A stretch of DNA of 52,413 bases from an uncultured Bacillota bacterium (GCA_945956935.1 CAMFJD010000012.1:1-52413); one strand, 5' to 3'; positions 6,982-16,127 are shown, counted from the first letter of the stretch. Numbers and translations are program-made. Notes: generated by a model from the letters alone, not told the origin.

Positions 6982-7503
6982 ATGGATGCACATACGCTTA
7001 TTACCACAATAATGCCAGGTGGATTTGTCTTGATGGCAGCTATTCTTGCTAACTTTACCGCCCAATTTTATAAATTTGTTCGTCATTATGTTGATTATCA
7101 TAAATGGGACATTGCTTATTTATTCACGACTGGCGGGATGCCTTCATCTCATTCATCACTTGTCGTCGCTACTGTTGTTGCGATTGGTATTGTTGATGGA
7201 GTAAATACAACAACATTCATTTTAGCACTTATTTTCGCTTCTGTTGTCTTACATGATGCACTTGGTATTCGACGGCACGCTGGACGTCAAGCACAAGTAA
7301 TCAATCAAATGATTCAGGATTTACAAGGTGTTCAAGAGGCTATCATGGAAGGTGGTTTGCTAAATAACCCTAAATATGATCGACGCTTAAAAGAATTACT
7401 CGGTCATGAACCAATTGAAGTTGCTGCTGGAACAATTTGGGGAATTGTTTCGACAACACTATTCTACTGGATGCTCACTTGGTTATTACAGATGAATATC
7501 TAA
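6982..7503 (+). CDS. DUF212 / divergent PAP2 family membrane protein (YuiD-like)
   Basis: A 173-residue membrane protein of the acid-phosphatase/vanadium-haloperoxidase related DUF212 family. Signature motifs are GGMPSSHSSLV near residue 52 and DALGIRRHAGRQA near residue 94. Hydrophobic segments occur at the N-terminus, after the GGMPSSHS motif, and at the C-terminus. AAAGGAGC lies 11 nt before the ATG. It stands alone between divergent and convergent neighbours. A lipid-phosphatase role is possible from the fold but not shown. Confidence 0.88.
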   Translation: MDAHTLITTIMPGGFVLMAAILANFTAQFYKFVRHYVDYHKWDIAYLFTTGGMPSSHSSLVVATVVAIGIVDGVNTTTFILALIFASVVLHDALGIRRHAGRQAQVINQMIQDLQGVQEAIMEGGLLNNPKYDRRLKELLGHEPIEVAAGTIWGIVSTTLFYWMLTWLLQMNI

Positions 7504-7504
7504 C

Positions 7505-7535
7505 AAAAAATCGCTTCTTTTGAAGCGATTTTTTG
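7505..7535. terminator. Bidirectional terminator
   Basis: AAAAAATCGCTTC-TTTT-GAAGCGATTTTTT: a stem with A-run before and T-run after. It serves both the convergent DUF212 gene and the RluA-type gene. Confidence 0.95.
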
Positions 7536-7539
7536 TTTA

Positions 7540-8415
7540 TCATTTTCGACAAGCAGTTTGCAAATGTACTGCTAACGGTAATTTAAAGTGTAGCTGTCTC
7601 TCAATTATCGGATGAAAAAATGAAAGATAATAACTTTGTAAACACAAAGTTTGTTTTTTATCTTCATACTGATTATATAAAGAGTCACCAATCAAAGGGT
7701 TCCCAAGCTTATTCATATGGACTCTAATTTGGTGAGTACGTCCTGTCCCCAATTTCAATCTGAGAAGGCTCATAGATTTTTTCTGACTTGTATAACAAAT
7801 ATAATACATTGTTTTTGCATATTTCCCATCGAGTGATGCATACCGTTTTATACCATCCATACCACGGCTAATTGGCCACGTTATGACTCCACGGTGCTTT
7901 GCTAGATATCCTCTAACACATGCATAATAATGTCGCTCAATTTTTTGATCATGCATGAATTGTTTTATCATATGATTTTTAGCAATTAATACTAATCCAC
8001 ATGTTTCTTTGTCTAATCGTGTAATGATATGCACAGTCGATGATGTGTTTCCACTCTGTTCATAATAGTAGCAAATACGTTGCACTAGGGAATCTGTATT
8101 ATCTACTGCCGAAGGGATACTCAATAATCCCTGAGGCTTATTCACAACGAGAAACCATTCATCTTCATAGATAATTTCAATTGGTTTATCAATTGGTATG
8201 AGGCTAGTACTCTTGTGCTCTCTTGGCAAAACAATTCTCAATTGTGCGCCAACTATTACTGGTGATTTTAGGCGAGCATATTCACCAGCTTGCCATATTT
8301 CCCCACCATATCGAATTTTTTGAAGTAATCGTTTAGAAAATTGTTCTTCTTTATTTAAATAAGTTCCAATTGTACGACATGTTGTTTTTTGAACTGTTAT
8401 TACATACTCCATCAT
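7540..8415 (-). CDS. RluA-family pseudouridine synthase (YjbO-like)
   Basis: A 291-residue RNA pseudouridine synthase. The catalytic motif reads IITRLDKETCGLVLIAK with Asp135; the usual HRLDxxTSG is altered to TRLDKETCG. Other family segments are VVNKPQGLLS and LGTGRTHQIRVHMNKLGNPLIGDSLY. An S4-like part is at residues 1-65. The gene follows NAD kinase by 11 nt, the same order as ppnK-yjbO in B. subtilis. The ribosome binding site (GAAGAGA) is weak and coupling with nadK is likely. The RNA target is not predictable. Confidence 0.9.
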   Translation of the reverse strand: MMEYVITVQKTTCRTIGTYLNKEEQFSKRLLQKIRYGGEIWQAGEYARLKSPVIVGAQLRIVLPREHKSTSLIPIDKPIEIIYEDEWFLVVNKPQGLLSIPSAVDNTDSLVQRICYYYEQSGNTSSTVHIITRLDKETCGLVLIAKNHMIKQFMHDQKIERHYYACVRGYLAKHRGVITWPISRGMDGIKRYASLDGKYAKTMYYICYTSQKKSMSLLRLKLGTGRTHQIRVHMNKLGNPLIGDSLYNQYEDKKQTLCLQSYYLSFFHPIIERQLHFKLPLAVHLQTACRK

Positions 8416-8426
8416 ACATATCTCTT

Positions 8427-9209
8427 CTAAATAAATGAATTATTCACCCGTTCCCAAAACGGTCGTTTCTTAAATCTAGCAAACTGTGCTTTATATTCGT
8501 GTAAATGACAACGAATTGTGGTAACTGCTAAACAATCATGCACTAAATGGTCATATGTTACTGTGACACTGTTAGAATATTCAACATGCAGATCAATATA
8601 TTGCTTCTTATAGAAAATCATCGGTGAACCTATTGTCCGATACACTTTATTATTAATTGAAGCAATTTCTGTCATTTGAAATGCTTCTACCCTTGGATGA
8701 ATTAATGCTCCACCTAACGACTTATTATACCCCGTACTCCCAGATGGTGTTGAGACGCATAAACCCGTACCACGAAATGTTTCAAAATGTTCCCCATCAA
8801 TTTGAACTTCAATTTTCAACGTCTTTGCCGGATCACTAATCGTCAACTCATTTAATGCTAAATACGAACAAGGTCCACATTCCCCATCTAATTCGATTGC
8901 TAGTACTGGAAATCCAACAGTTGTGTACTCTTCAGCAACCATCGCCGTAAGTAACTCATCTAACTCTTCAATTTTCCAGTCAGTATAAAATCCTAAACTT
9001 CCTGTATGAATTGCGATAAACTTCACCGTTGCTAAGATTGCTTGATACTGCTGGAATGCTTCTAACATTGTACCGTCTCCACCAATTGAAATAACGAAAT
9101 CAGGAGTTTTTTCATCATATAACCATCCATGCTGTATCAATACTTGCATGATTTGTTGTTTTGTTTGAGCTGAAACATCATCATGACGAATAACTGTTGC
9201 AAAACGCAT
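8427..9209 (-). CDS. nadK: NAD kinase
   Basis: A 260-residue ATP-NAD kinase that phosphorylates NAD to NADP. The GGDGTML motif (SIGGDGTMLEAF), the NE motif in YLALNELTISDP and the glycine-rich TPSGSTGYNKSLGGALIHP are intact. The start is the ATG at 9209, 7 nt behind GGGAGG; a frame reaching 9251 lacks a site. It forms an operon with the RluA-type gene and is divergent from the CYTH gene, as in the B. subtilis yjb region but without yjbM. Confidence 0.95.
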   Translation of the reverse strand: MRFATVIRHDDVSAQTKQQIMQVLIQHGWLYDEKTPDFVISIGGDGTMLEAFQQYQAILATVKFIAIHTGSLGFYTDWKIEELDELLTAMVAEEYTTVGFPVLAIELDGECGPCSYLALNELTISDPAKTLKIEVQIDGEHFETFRGTGLCVSTPSGSTGYNKSLGGALIHPRVEAFQMTEIASINNKVYRTIGSPMIFYKKQYIDLHVEYSNSVTVTYDHLVHDCLAVTTIRCHLHEYKAQFARFKKRPFWERVNNSFI

Positions 9210-9385
9210 AATTAATCCTCCCTTTAATAAATTTTGTACTACTATACTCAATATCTATACATATTCATTTTATCCTATTCACTTTTGAAAATCACTACTT
9301 ATCCTATATTTCATCTAAAAAACTCTCTTTTCCACTGAAAAACATTATTTACATAAGTATTCAACAAATCATTTTGTTATAATGA

Positions 9386-9395
9386 ACTTACTTTG
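9386..9395 (+). promoter_or_regulatory. Extended -10 promoter of the CYTH gene
   Basis: TGTTATAAT (an extended -10) lies about 35 nt before the CYTH start. No good -35 is present. AACAAA-TCAT-TTTGTT, a short inverted repeat, covers the spacer. Confidence 0.5.
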
Positions 9396-9417
9396 ACTTG
9401 AAGGGGCTGTTGAACAT

Positions 9418-9990
9418 ATGAAACATGAACTTGAAATTGAATTTAAAAATTTACTAACAGAAGCGGAATTTTTACAACTAACAGAACACTTTATCATTGA
9501 AGTATTTCATGAACAAACAAATACATACTTTGATACCGCTAATTTTGCAATTAAATCACTCGGTGGAGCATTGCGAATTCGCACAAAACGAGGAAAAACA
9601 GAGTGTACACTCAAACTACCAAATCAACATACACATGGACTTGATGAATTTACTCAGTCTTTCAATGAACTTTTTGCAACACCGGAACAAGCATTAAATC
9701 AAGCAACTGACATGCATAAACTCCTCCAAACACACGGTATTTCTCCTAAAGAACTTATCTGTCTCACATCGCTTACAACAAAACGTGCAGAGTGTTCTTA
9801 TAAAAATGGTATCCTCGTATTTGATGAAAGTTTTTACAATGGTTTGCAAGATTTTGAACTCGAATTTGAGTGTGATAATTATGAAAAAGGTCAATATTTT
9901 TTTCAAGAATTACTTACTCGTTTTCAAATACCGATTCGGCAAACACCAAATAAAATTCAACGTGCGATGTCCACTCGTTGCACACGCTAA
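9418..9990 (+). CDS. CYTH-domain protein (YjbK-like triphosphate tunnel enzyme)
   Basis: A 190-residue CYTH/triphosphate-tunnel-metalloenzyme protein. The N-terminal ExExK signature is present as ELEIEFK (residues 4-10). Further tunnel residues follow in ALRIRTKRGKTECTLKLP and VFDESFYNGLQDFELEFE. The C-terminal NKIQRAM is also typical of YjbK. Family members hydrolyse inorganic triphosphate or related substrates. Its last 77 bp overlap the 3' end of coiA on the other strand, an unusual convergent overlap supported by conserved C-termini on the CYTH side. Confidence 0.88.
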   Translation: MKHELEIEFKNLLTEAEFLQLTEHFIIEVFHEQTNTYFDTANFAIKSLGGALRIRTKRGKTECTLKLPNQHTHGLDEFTQSFNELFATPEQALNQATDMHKLLQTHGISPKELICLTSLTTKRAECSYKNGILVFDESFYNGLQDFELEFECDNYEKGQYFFQELLTRFQIPIRQTPNKIQRAMSTRCTR

Positions 9991-10924
9991 GGTATGCTTG
10001 GTACAACGCATTTTTATCGATATTCAAACGTTGATATGTTTCAAAACAATCAGCGTTTTTTTGACATATCCCTAATATCGATAAAATAAGCAAATAAAAA
10101 TATTCATATTGTGTACATTCTGTCAATAAAATGCGTTGACCACAACTTAATTTGTAACAACATTCTCCTTGTTGAATCACCGGAGTTGTTATTAAGTGAT
10201 CATCAAAGAGTGGAATAGGTATTCCAACATGCAGTGGCAATTGCTCAGATCGAATACCCCAACGATACAAAGCTTGAGCAATTGTATGATTCACTCGAGA
10301 ATAGCGGATTGAATATGTATGCTTCCATCGATTAAAAAAATCAAGGCCTGATTGAAACTGAGCAACTGTTAAACAATAATTATTTTTCAACGTTAAATAC
10401 TGAACGAATGCTGACCACGCGATTGGTTTCTTCACATATAAGACATTCTGCTTCGTCAATATATGAATATTTTCGAATACAAGACAATATCCATCCTTAT
10501 ACTGATATACCCTGCCGTAACTATCTGAAAACATCCCTAATTGACTCACACGTAACTGTTCACCAACTAACCAATGAAGCTGTGAACCATATCGTGCTTT
10601 TCTCATATGAACTGTACGCTCAGTAATCGATGAAAGTTGAATCTCAATTACTTGATTTGCTAGTACAGCATCTGCTCGAAAGTTACCAAAATCTTTCTCA
10701 AAGCAAATATTTGCGTAATATTTCCGTAAGGTAGCTTTAATTTGTTTATGTAATTCACCTTCACCACCACATTGATGACTTGTTATATGAGCAAAATACG
10801 GTCTTTTTCGCTGACTTATACGAACACTCACACGTCCACCACATTCAACACAAAAATATTGTACACCCCTTTCAGCATGAATACTGTCGATAACCTGTCG
10901 CTCTTTCGTTTTCGCAATAAACAT
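9914..10924 (-). CDS. coiA: Competence protein CoiA-like nuclease
   Basis: A 336-residue CoiA-type protein. An N-terminal zinc-binding part (YFCVECGGRV, then RPYFAH and C52) is followed by a PD-(D/E)XK-like nuclease core FRADAVLANQVIEIQLSSI (Asp, then Glu-x-Gln). CoiA promotes recombination of imported DNA during transformation. The length is a little below the 370-380 of Bacillus homologues. Its Shine-Dalgarno AGAGAGGTGG lies inside the 3' arm of a 19-bp hairpin that also works as a terminator (10929-10975), so both transcription and translation initiation could be held off. It lies 53 nt after cls on the same strand. Confidence 0.88.
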   Translation of the reverse strand: MFIAKTKERQVIDSIHAERGVQYFCVECGGRVSVRISQRKRPYFAHITSHQCGGEGELHKQIKATLRKYYANICFEKDFGNFRADAVLANQVIEIQLSSITERTVHMRKARYGSQLHWLVGEQLRVSQLGMFSDSYGRVYQYKDGYCLVFENIHILTKQNVLYVKKPIAWSAFVQYLTLKNNYCLTVAQFQSGLDFFNRWKHTYSIRYSRVNHTIAQALYRWGIRSEQLPLHVGIPIPLFDDHLITTPVIQQGECCYKLSCGQRILLTECTQYEYFYLLILSILGICQKNADCFETYQRLNIDKNALYQAYLSVCNEWTSHVEFYLVFAESVFENE

Positions 10925-10975
10925 AAAAAACCACCTCTCTTACTTTGTTATACGCACAAAGTAAGAGAGGTGGTT
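10925..10975 (-). terminator. 19-bp hairpin: terminator that contains the coiA ribosome binding site
   Basis: Perfect arms at 10929-10947 and 10957-10975 with a 9-nt loop, then TTTTTT directly before the coiA ATG on the minus strand. The descending arm carries AGAGAGGTGG, the only Shine-Dalgarno for coiA. The hairpin should end cls transcripts and, in readthrough RNA, mask coiA translation initiation. Confidence 0.9.
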
Positions 10976-10977
10976 GA

Positions 10978-12516
10978 TTAAAATATAGGCGAAAATAAAC
11001 GAATGAAACTCTCACTCAATTTTTGAACAACTGATCGTTCACGCCAGTATCTTCGCTCGATTTTTTTTGAATTTTTAAAATCTTCTTCAACAACCGCAGC
11101 TAGTTCTCCCACTATTTTCTGACCAGATACAAGTGCCATAGCTTCAAAATTGATAACTAACGAACGATAATCTAAATTTGCTGTTCCACATGCCGCAAAA
11201 TGATCATCAAAGACCCATACCTTACTATGTTGAAATGTATTATCTAACATATAGATTTCAACGCCTGCATCGAGTAACTCTTGAATATGACTCTGTGTAC
11301 ATAAATATACCATCTTCTTATCTGGATTACCTGGAATTGAAATTCTCACATCAACACCTGATAGTGCAGCTGCTTTCAAAGCGTATAAAATTTCATCCGG
11401 TAAAATCAAATACGGTGTTGTTAACCAGACACGCTGCGTTGCACTTGCAATTAATTTATATAAACTATTTTTCAATGGTTTGCGTTGTGTATCTGGACCA
11501 TCTGTGATAATTTGCACATACTGTTCCGTGCATAGCATTGCGTATTGTGGTGCATAGTCTAACATATTTTGTTCCATAAAATTTTCATGTGTCGAAAAAT
11601 ACCAGTCACCCAAAAAGACAGTCTGTAAACTCCGAACTGCCTCACCCTCCAAGCGAAGATTCGTATCACGCCAATTCTGTGTTCGCTCATTTCCAAATAC
11701 ATATTCACGACCAAGATTAAATCCACCAATAAAACCAATTGTTCCATCAATAACAACAATTTTCCGATGATTTCGCCAGTTTATTGTCGCATCTAAAATA
11801 AGCGACTGTGGTTCACCAAAAAAAGCAAATTTTATTCCAGCATCGATAAAACGACGAATACATTCATCCGACAATGTGTTAAAACTCCCACCACCATCGA
11901 CAAGGAATCGTACTTCAACACCCTCCCGAGCCTTAGCCTCCAACGCTTCAAATAATGGTCGTGTCACATCATCCTCACGGACAATATAGAATGCTAAATG
12001 CACATGATGCACTGCTCTTAAAACAGCTGTACGTACATCATCAAAAAACTGCTGACCAATTTCTACTTGTACATCCGTATGTTGATACATTGGCCTTGTA
12101 CCTATTGTTTGCAAAAACTGATATTGTCTTTGTAAATACGGATTAGCCTCCTTAAATTGGACTGGAATAAACGCCTCATACTGGTCATCAAATAAAGCAT
12201 TTTGCTCAATTTTCCGCTTAAATGCAACAATATGCCGCTTACTTCTGCCAAATAAAAAAAATAATGCAACTCCAACAATTGGAATAGCAAAAACAATTAA
12301 GATCCAAGCCCACTTTGTCGACGGATCACGCCTACTCAAAAAAATAAAGACAAATACACTGAATGAAACAATCATTTGTGTCACCGAGAAAAACAATGTA
12401 TCTCCATACTGCATCAATATTGTTGTGCTAATGAGCCCCCCAACAACAACAAGTAACAGTAGTCCAATAAACTGATTACGACTTTTAAATTGCTGCCACT
12501 GTTTCTTTCGTTCCAT
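10978..12516 (-). CDS. cls: Cardiolipin synthase
   Basis: A 512-residue phospholipase-D superfamily enzyme that condenses phosphatidylglycerol into cardiolipin in the membrane. Two N-terminal membrane segments (about residues 15-35 and 42-60, then 70-90) are followed by two HKD motifs: HRKIVVIDGTIGFIGG near residue 255 and HSKVWVFDDHFAACGTANLD near residue 430. GGGGG lies 8 nt before the ATG. A weak terminator after spx lies directly upstream, so it may be partly cotranscribed with spx. Confidence 0.95.
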   Translation of the reverse strand: MERKKQWQQFKSRNQFIGLLLLVVVGGLISTTILMQYGDTLFFSVTQMIVSFSVFVFIFLSRRDPSTKWAWILIVFAIPIVGVALFFLFGRSKRHIVAFKRKIEQNALFDDQYEAFIPVQFKEANPYLQRQYQFLQTIGTRPMYQHTDVQVEIGQQFFDDVRTAVLRAVHHVHLAFYIVREDDVTRPLFEALEAKAREGVEVRFLVDGGGSFNTLSDECIRRFIDAGIKFAFFGEPQSLILDATINWRNHRKIVVIDGTIGFIGGFNLGREYVFGNERTQNWRDTNLRLEGEAVRSLQTVFLGDWYFSTHENFMEQNMLDYAPQYAMLCTEQYVQIITDGPDTQRKPLKNSLYKLIASATQRVWLTTPYLILPDEILYALKAAALSGVDVRISIPGNPDKKMVYLCTQSHIQELLDAGVEIYMLDNTFQHSKVWVFDDHFAACGTANLDYRSLVINFEAMALVSGQKIVGELAAVVEEDFKNSKKIERRYWRERSVVQKLSESFIRLFSPIF

Positions 12517-12529
12517 TGAACGTTCCCCC

Positions 12530-12561
12530 TTTTAAAAAAAGACTGCCGAAACAATCTTTTT
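12530..12561 (-). terminator. Terminator after spx
   Basis: Minus strand AAAAAGATTG-TTTCGG-CAGTCTTTTT with T-run TTTTTTT. It overlaps the spx stop codon and lies 14 nt before the cls start. Confidence 0.75.
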
Positions 12562-12991
12562 AATTTGCAATTACACCACGCACACCTTGGCACTGTGGAT
12601 ATTTTTCACAACTTTCACAACTTACACATAAATCTCGTAATTCACGTGGGACAAATGTACGAATTTCTTCATCATTATAACCAACTTGTAAACGTTTATC
12701 ATCGATAATAATTGGCCGTCGTAATACACTTGGATTTTCTTGAACAAAAGCAATCAATGTATTTAGACTCATTCCTTCTATATCAATATTTCCTTCTTGA
12801 ATTACTTTTGAACGCCTTGAAATGATATCTTCCGTCCCATTTTCTGTTCGTTCTAATATATAACAGAGTTCTTCTTTTGTTAGCGGTGTAACAAATAGAT
12901 TCTTCTCACGGTATGGTAAATTATATTCTTCGAGCCACTTTTTTGCTTTTCGGCATGATGAGCAGCTTGGAGTTGTATATATAGTAATCAT
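12560..12991 (-). CDS. spx: Spx-family RNA polymerase-binding regulator with extra Cys cluster
   Basis: A 143-residue ArsC-fold protein of the Spx family. The redox switch CSSC is at residues 10-13 in TTPSCSSCRKAKKWL; RPIIIDDKRLQVGYNDEEIRTFVPR is the RNA polymerase-binding/redox core. B. subtilis Spx has 131 residues; here the C-terminus continues with four cysteines at 122, 125, 128 and 134 (CVSCESC...PQC), which may bind a metal or iron-sulfur cluster or form a second disulfide switch. The gene keeps the opp-spx-coiA neighbourhood of Bacilli, but mecA is missing. GGAGG lies before the ATG. Confidence 0.92.
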   Translation of the reverse strand: MITIYTTPSCSSCRKAKKWLEEYNLPYREKNLFVTPLTKEELCYILERTENGTEDIISRRSKVIQEGNIDIEGMSLNTLIAFVQENPSVLRRPIIIDDKRLQVGYNDEEIRTFVPRELRDLCVSCESCEKYPQCQGVRGVIAN

Positions 12992-13133
12992 GTGTACTCC
13001 TCCTTTTTCATCTATTAATTGGTCACAAATTGTAACTCAATAGTTTTATTTTACCGAATATTATCTATAAACTCAACGCTTGTTTAATTAAGTTTCCTGA
13101 CACACAATTATTTTTTGGCTGTTTTGACATAAA

Positions 13134-13168
13134 AAAATTAAAAAAACAAGCATCCCCCAATGCCTGTT
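13134..13168 (-). terminator. Terminator of the opp operon
   Basis: Minus strand AACAGGCAT-TGGGGG-ATGCTTGTT followed by TTTTT, directly after oppF. Confidence 0.85.
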
Positions 13169-13174
13169 TTTCCT

Positions 13175-14119
13175 TTATTTTGCTTTTGAAGCGAGCTGTT
13201 TTTCGTACTCTGCTAACTCTTTTTTGTTTGCACGGATAAAATGCCCTGGACGGATTTCTACCCATTCCGGTTGTTCCTGCGAATAATCATGAACATCAAC
13301 AGTATATGGAATACGTTGACGATTTCGTTCATAAATTGGATCTGGTTCTGGAATTGCTGATAATAACGATTTTGTATATGGATGCAATGGATTTTCATAT
13401 AAGTCATCTGAGTCTGCTAACTCCACCAATTTCCCATGATACATTACTCCAACACGATCACTAATATATTTTACCATCGATAAATCATGGGCAATAAATA
13501 GATATGTTAATCCTAATTCTTTTTGTAATTTTTGCATTAAATTGACAACTTGTGCTTGAATTGATACGTCTAATGCAGAAATTGGTTCATCAGCAATGAT
13601 AAATTTTGGCTGTGTGATTAAAGCACGGGCAATTCCAATCCGCTGGCGTTGTCCCCCAGAAAATTCATGTGGAAATCGATTGGCATGATCAGGTGTTAAT
13701 CCAACAATTTCTAAAATTTTATATACACGTTCTTGACGCTCTTGTTTTGTTTTGGCTAGCTTATGAATGTCAAGTCCCTCAGCAATAATATCAATAACTT
13801 TCATACGTGGGTTTAAACATGCATATGGATCTTGGAATATCATTTGAATTTCACGTGTCAAAGACCGTTTCAATTCCTTTGAAATTTTCCCGCTAATTAC
13901 TTGATTATCAAATTTGACTTCACCGTCAGTGATGTCATACAAACGAATAATCGAACGACCAGTTGTTGATTTTCCTGAACCTGATTCACCAACAAGCCCA
14001 AATACTTCACCTTTGTAAATGTCAAAGCTCACATCATCGACAGCTTTTACAACTTGGCCACCACTAACTTTGAAATATTGCTTTAAGTTTTTCACTTCTA
14101 CTAATTTTTCTTTACTCAT
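13175..14119 (-). CDS. oppF: Oligopeptide ABC transporter ATP-binding protein OppF
   Basis: A 314-residue ATPase of the peptide importer. Walker A GESGSGKS near residue 44, signature FSGGQRQRIGIARAL, Walker B FIIADEPISALD, and the C-terminal peptide-transporter extension HPYTKSLLSAIPEPDP. Its start overlaps the oppD stop (TAATG). It is the last gene of the oppBCDF operon and works as a dimer with OppD below the OppB/OppC channel. Confidence 0.95.
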   Translation of the reverse strand: MSKEKLVEVKNLKQYFKVSGGQVVKAVDDVSFDIYKGEVFGLVGESGSGKSTTGRSIIRLYDITDGEVKFDNQVISGKISKELKRSLTREIQMIFQDPYACLNPRMKVIDIIAEGLDIHKLAKTKQERQERVYKILEIVGLTPDHANRFPHEFSGGQRQRIGIARALITQPKFIIADEPISALDVSIQAQVVNLMQKLQKELGLTYLFIAHDLSMVKYISDRVGVMYHGKLVELADSDDLYENPLHPYTKSLLSAIPEPDPIYERNRQRIPYTVDVHDYSQEQPEWVEIRPGHFIRANKKELAEYEKQLASKAK

Positions 14120-15156
14120 TAGTCAAGTACGCCTCCTTTTTCACCGAATGATTGACGTAACCGTTGCACAATTGCAGGTGGTTCAACTTTTGGTGCATTT
14201 GGATGCAATAACCATGTTGCTGCATAGTGAGTATCACTTACTTTAAACATTGGCGGTTGCTTCTCAAAATCAAGTTTTAATGCCCATTGATTTCGGGGTG
14301 CAAATGCATCACCTTTTGGTGGATATAAAAGGTTTGGTGGTGTTCCCGGAATCGAGAATAACTCACCATCAGAATCTAACGATGGCATTGATGCCAATAA
14401 TCCCCATGTATATGGATGCTGTGAATTGTAAAATACTTCATTTGAACTTCCAATTTCAACTAAACGTCCAGCATACATTACTGCAACACGGTCTGCAACA
14501 TTTGCCACTACACCAAGATCATGCGTGATAAAAATAACCCCAACCCCTGTTTTCTTTTGAATATCTTTCATCAATTCGAGGATTTGTGCTTGTATTGTCA
14601 CATCTAATGCCGTTGTTGGTTCATCTGCAATTAATACCTTAGGATTACATCCTAATGCAATTGCAATAACAATACGTTGACGCATTCCCCCTGAAAATTG
14701 GTGTGGGTATTGTTCAAAACGCAATTCAGGATTCGTAATTCCTACAAGTGTTAAAAGTTCAATTGCTTTTACTTTTGCTTCTTCCTTTGACACTTTTTGG
14801 TGTTTGATAATCCCTTCCATAATTTGTTTTCCAATTTTCATAGTCGGATTTAAAGATGTCATCGGATCTTGGAAAATCATCGCAATTTCGCCACCGCGCA
14901 TATCTTCCAATTCAGTTTTTGTCATCTTTGTAATATCTTTTCCTTCTACGATAATTTCACCGTGCTTAATGTAACCATTGCTCGCTAAAATTCCCATAAT
15001 TGCTCGAGTAGCGACTGATTTCCCAGATCCTGACTCACCAACAATTGCTAAAGTTTCACCTTTATCCAATTCGAAATTTACACCACGAACTGCATGTACT
15101 TCACCAGCATTTGTTTTGAAAGAAATATGTAAATCTTTTACTTGTAATAAAGCCAT
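14119..15156 (-). CDS. oppD: Oligopeptide ABC transporter ATP-binding protein OppD
   Basis: A 345-residue ATPase: Walker A GESGSGKS, signature FSGGMRQRIVIAIAL, Walker B VLIADEPTTALD, C-terminal peptide-transporter domain (HPYTWGLLASMPSLD and SIPGTPPNL). The start is the ATG at 15156 (MALLQVKDL), with AAGGGTGG 5 nt upstream; a GTG three codons earlier would sit directly on that site. It lies 14 nt after oppC. Confidence 0.94.
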   Translation of the reverse strand: MALLQVKDLHISFKTNAGEVHAVRGVNFELDKGETLAIVGESGSGKSVATRAIMGILASNGYIKHGEIIVEGKDITKMTKTELEDMRGGEIAMIFQDPMTSLNPTMKIGKQIMEGIIKHQKVSKEEAKVKAIELLTLVGITNPELRFEQYPHQFSGGMRQRIVIAIALGCNPKVLIADEPTTALDVTIQAQILELMKDIQKKTGVGVIFITHDLGVVANVADRVAVMYAGRLVEIGSSNEVFYNSQHPYTWGLLASMPSLDSDGELFSIPGTPPNLLYPPKGDAFAPRNQWALKLDFEKQPPMFKVSDTHYAATWLLHPNAPKVEPPAIVQRLRQSFGEKGGVLD

Positions 15157-15170
15157 GTTCGCCACCCTTT

Positions 15171-16127
15171 CTATTTCATTTTCGGATCAAACGCATCGCG
15201 TAGACCATTTCCTAATAAGTTAAAGCTAATCATTAAAATTGTTAAAACTAACGCTGGAATCAAAATCAAGTGTGGATATAATAACATTGACTTAAATCCA
15301 TCACTAATTAAAATCCCTAATGATGGTGTTGGCGCTGGTAATCCCAAACCTAAAAATGCTAAGAATGATTCGAAGAAAATTGTACTTGGAATCGAGAATG
15401 ACACGACAACGATTAATTGTCCAACAACATTTGGTACTAAATGCTTAAAGATTAACCGAGCATTTGAAGCCCCTAATGTCCGTGCAGCCAAAATAAATTC
15501 ATATTCTTTATATTTCAAAATTTGACTACGAACAACACGTGACATACCTACCCAACTCGTGAATGAAACAGCAAAAATAATTGTTGGAATACTTGGTTTA
15601 AACACAACGAGTAATAACGTTAGTAACACTAAACTTGGGATACTCGAAATAATTTCTGCAATACGTTGCATAATGATATCTAACGTTCCACCATAGAAAC
15701 CTGATACTCCACCGTATGTCGTTCCAATAACTAATTCAATAGCCGCTACAACAACAGCAATAAATAATGAAATTCGTGCTCCATACCATGTACGTACCCA
15801 TAAACTCCGTCCAATATCATCAGTTCCAAACCAATGTTCTGCGCTTGGCAATTGACTCGCATTCATTAAATCCTGCGCAGCATAATCACCACCACCATTT
15901 AAGTAAGGACCAACAATTGATAGTACGACAATAATTAATATTAAAACTAATCCAGTAATTGCTAACGGATTTTTACGTAAGTTTATCCATGCCTCAGACC
16001 AAAATGATGTGTTTTTTGACTCGATTTTTTCACTTGCCTCTTCATGAAGTGGTGTCAAAATTAATAACGACTCATCAACACCAGTAATGTCTTGCGGACT
16101 CACATATTGTTGCTTCATTGCCTCCAT
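15171..16127 (-). CDS. oppC: Oligopeptide ABC transporter permease OppC
   Basis: A 318-residue permease with an N-terminal OppC_N segment (LRKNPLAITGLVLILIIVVLSIVGPY) and a binding-protein-dependent transport domain. The EAA loop reads EFILAARTLGASNARLIFKHLVPN. About six membrane helices. The start codon overlaps the oppB stop by one base (TAATG), with GGAGGTGG 6 nt before it. Confidence 0.94.
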   Translation of the reverse strand: MEAMKQQYVSPQDITGVDESLLILTPLHEEASEKIESKNTSFWSEAWINLRKNPLAITGLVLILIIVVLSIVGPYLNGGGDYAAQDLMNASQLPSAEHWFGTDDIGRSLWVRTWYGARISLFIAVVVAAIELVIGTTYGGVSGFYGGTLDIIMQRIAEIISSIPSLVLLTLLLVVFKPSIPTIIFAVSFTSWVGMSRVVRSQILKYKEYEFILAARTLGASNARLIFKHLVPNVVGQLIVVVSFSIPSTIFFESFLAFLGLGLPAPTPSLGILISDGFKSMLLYPHLILIPALVLTILMISFNLLGNGLRDAFDPKMK

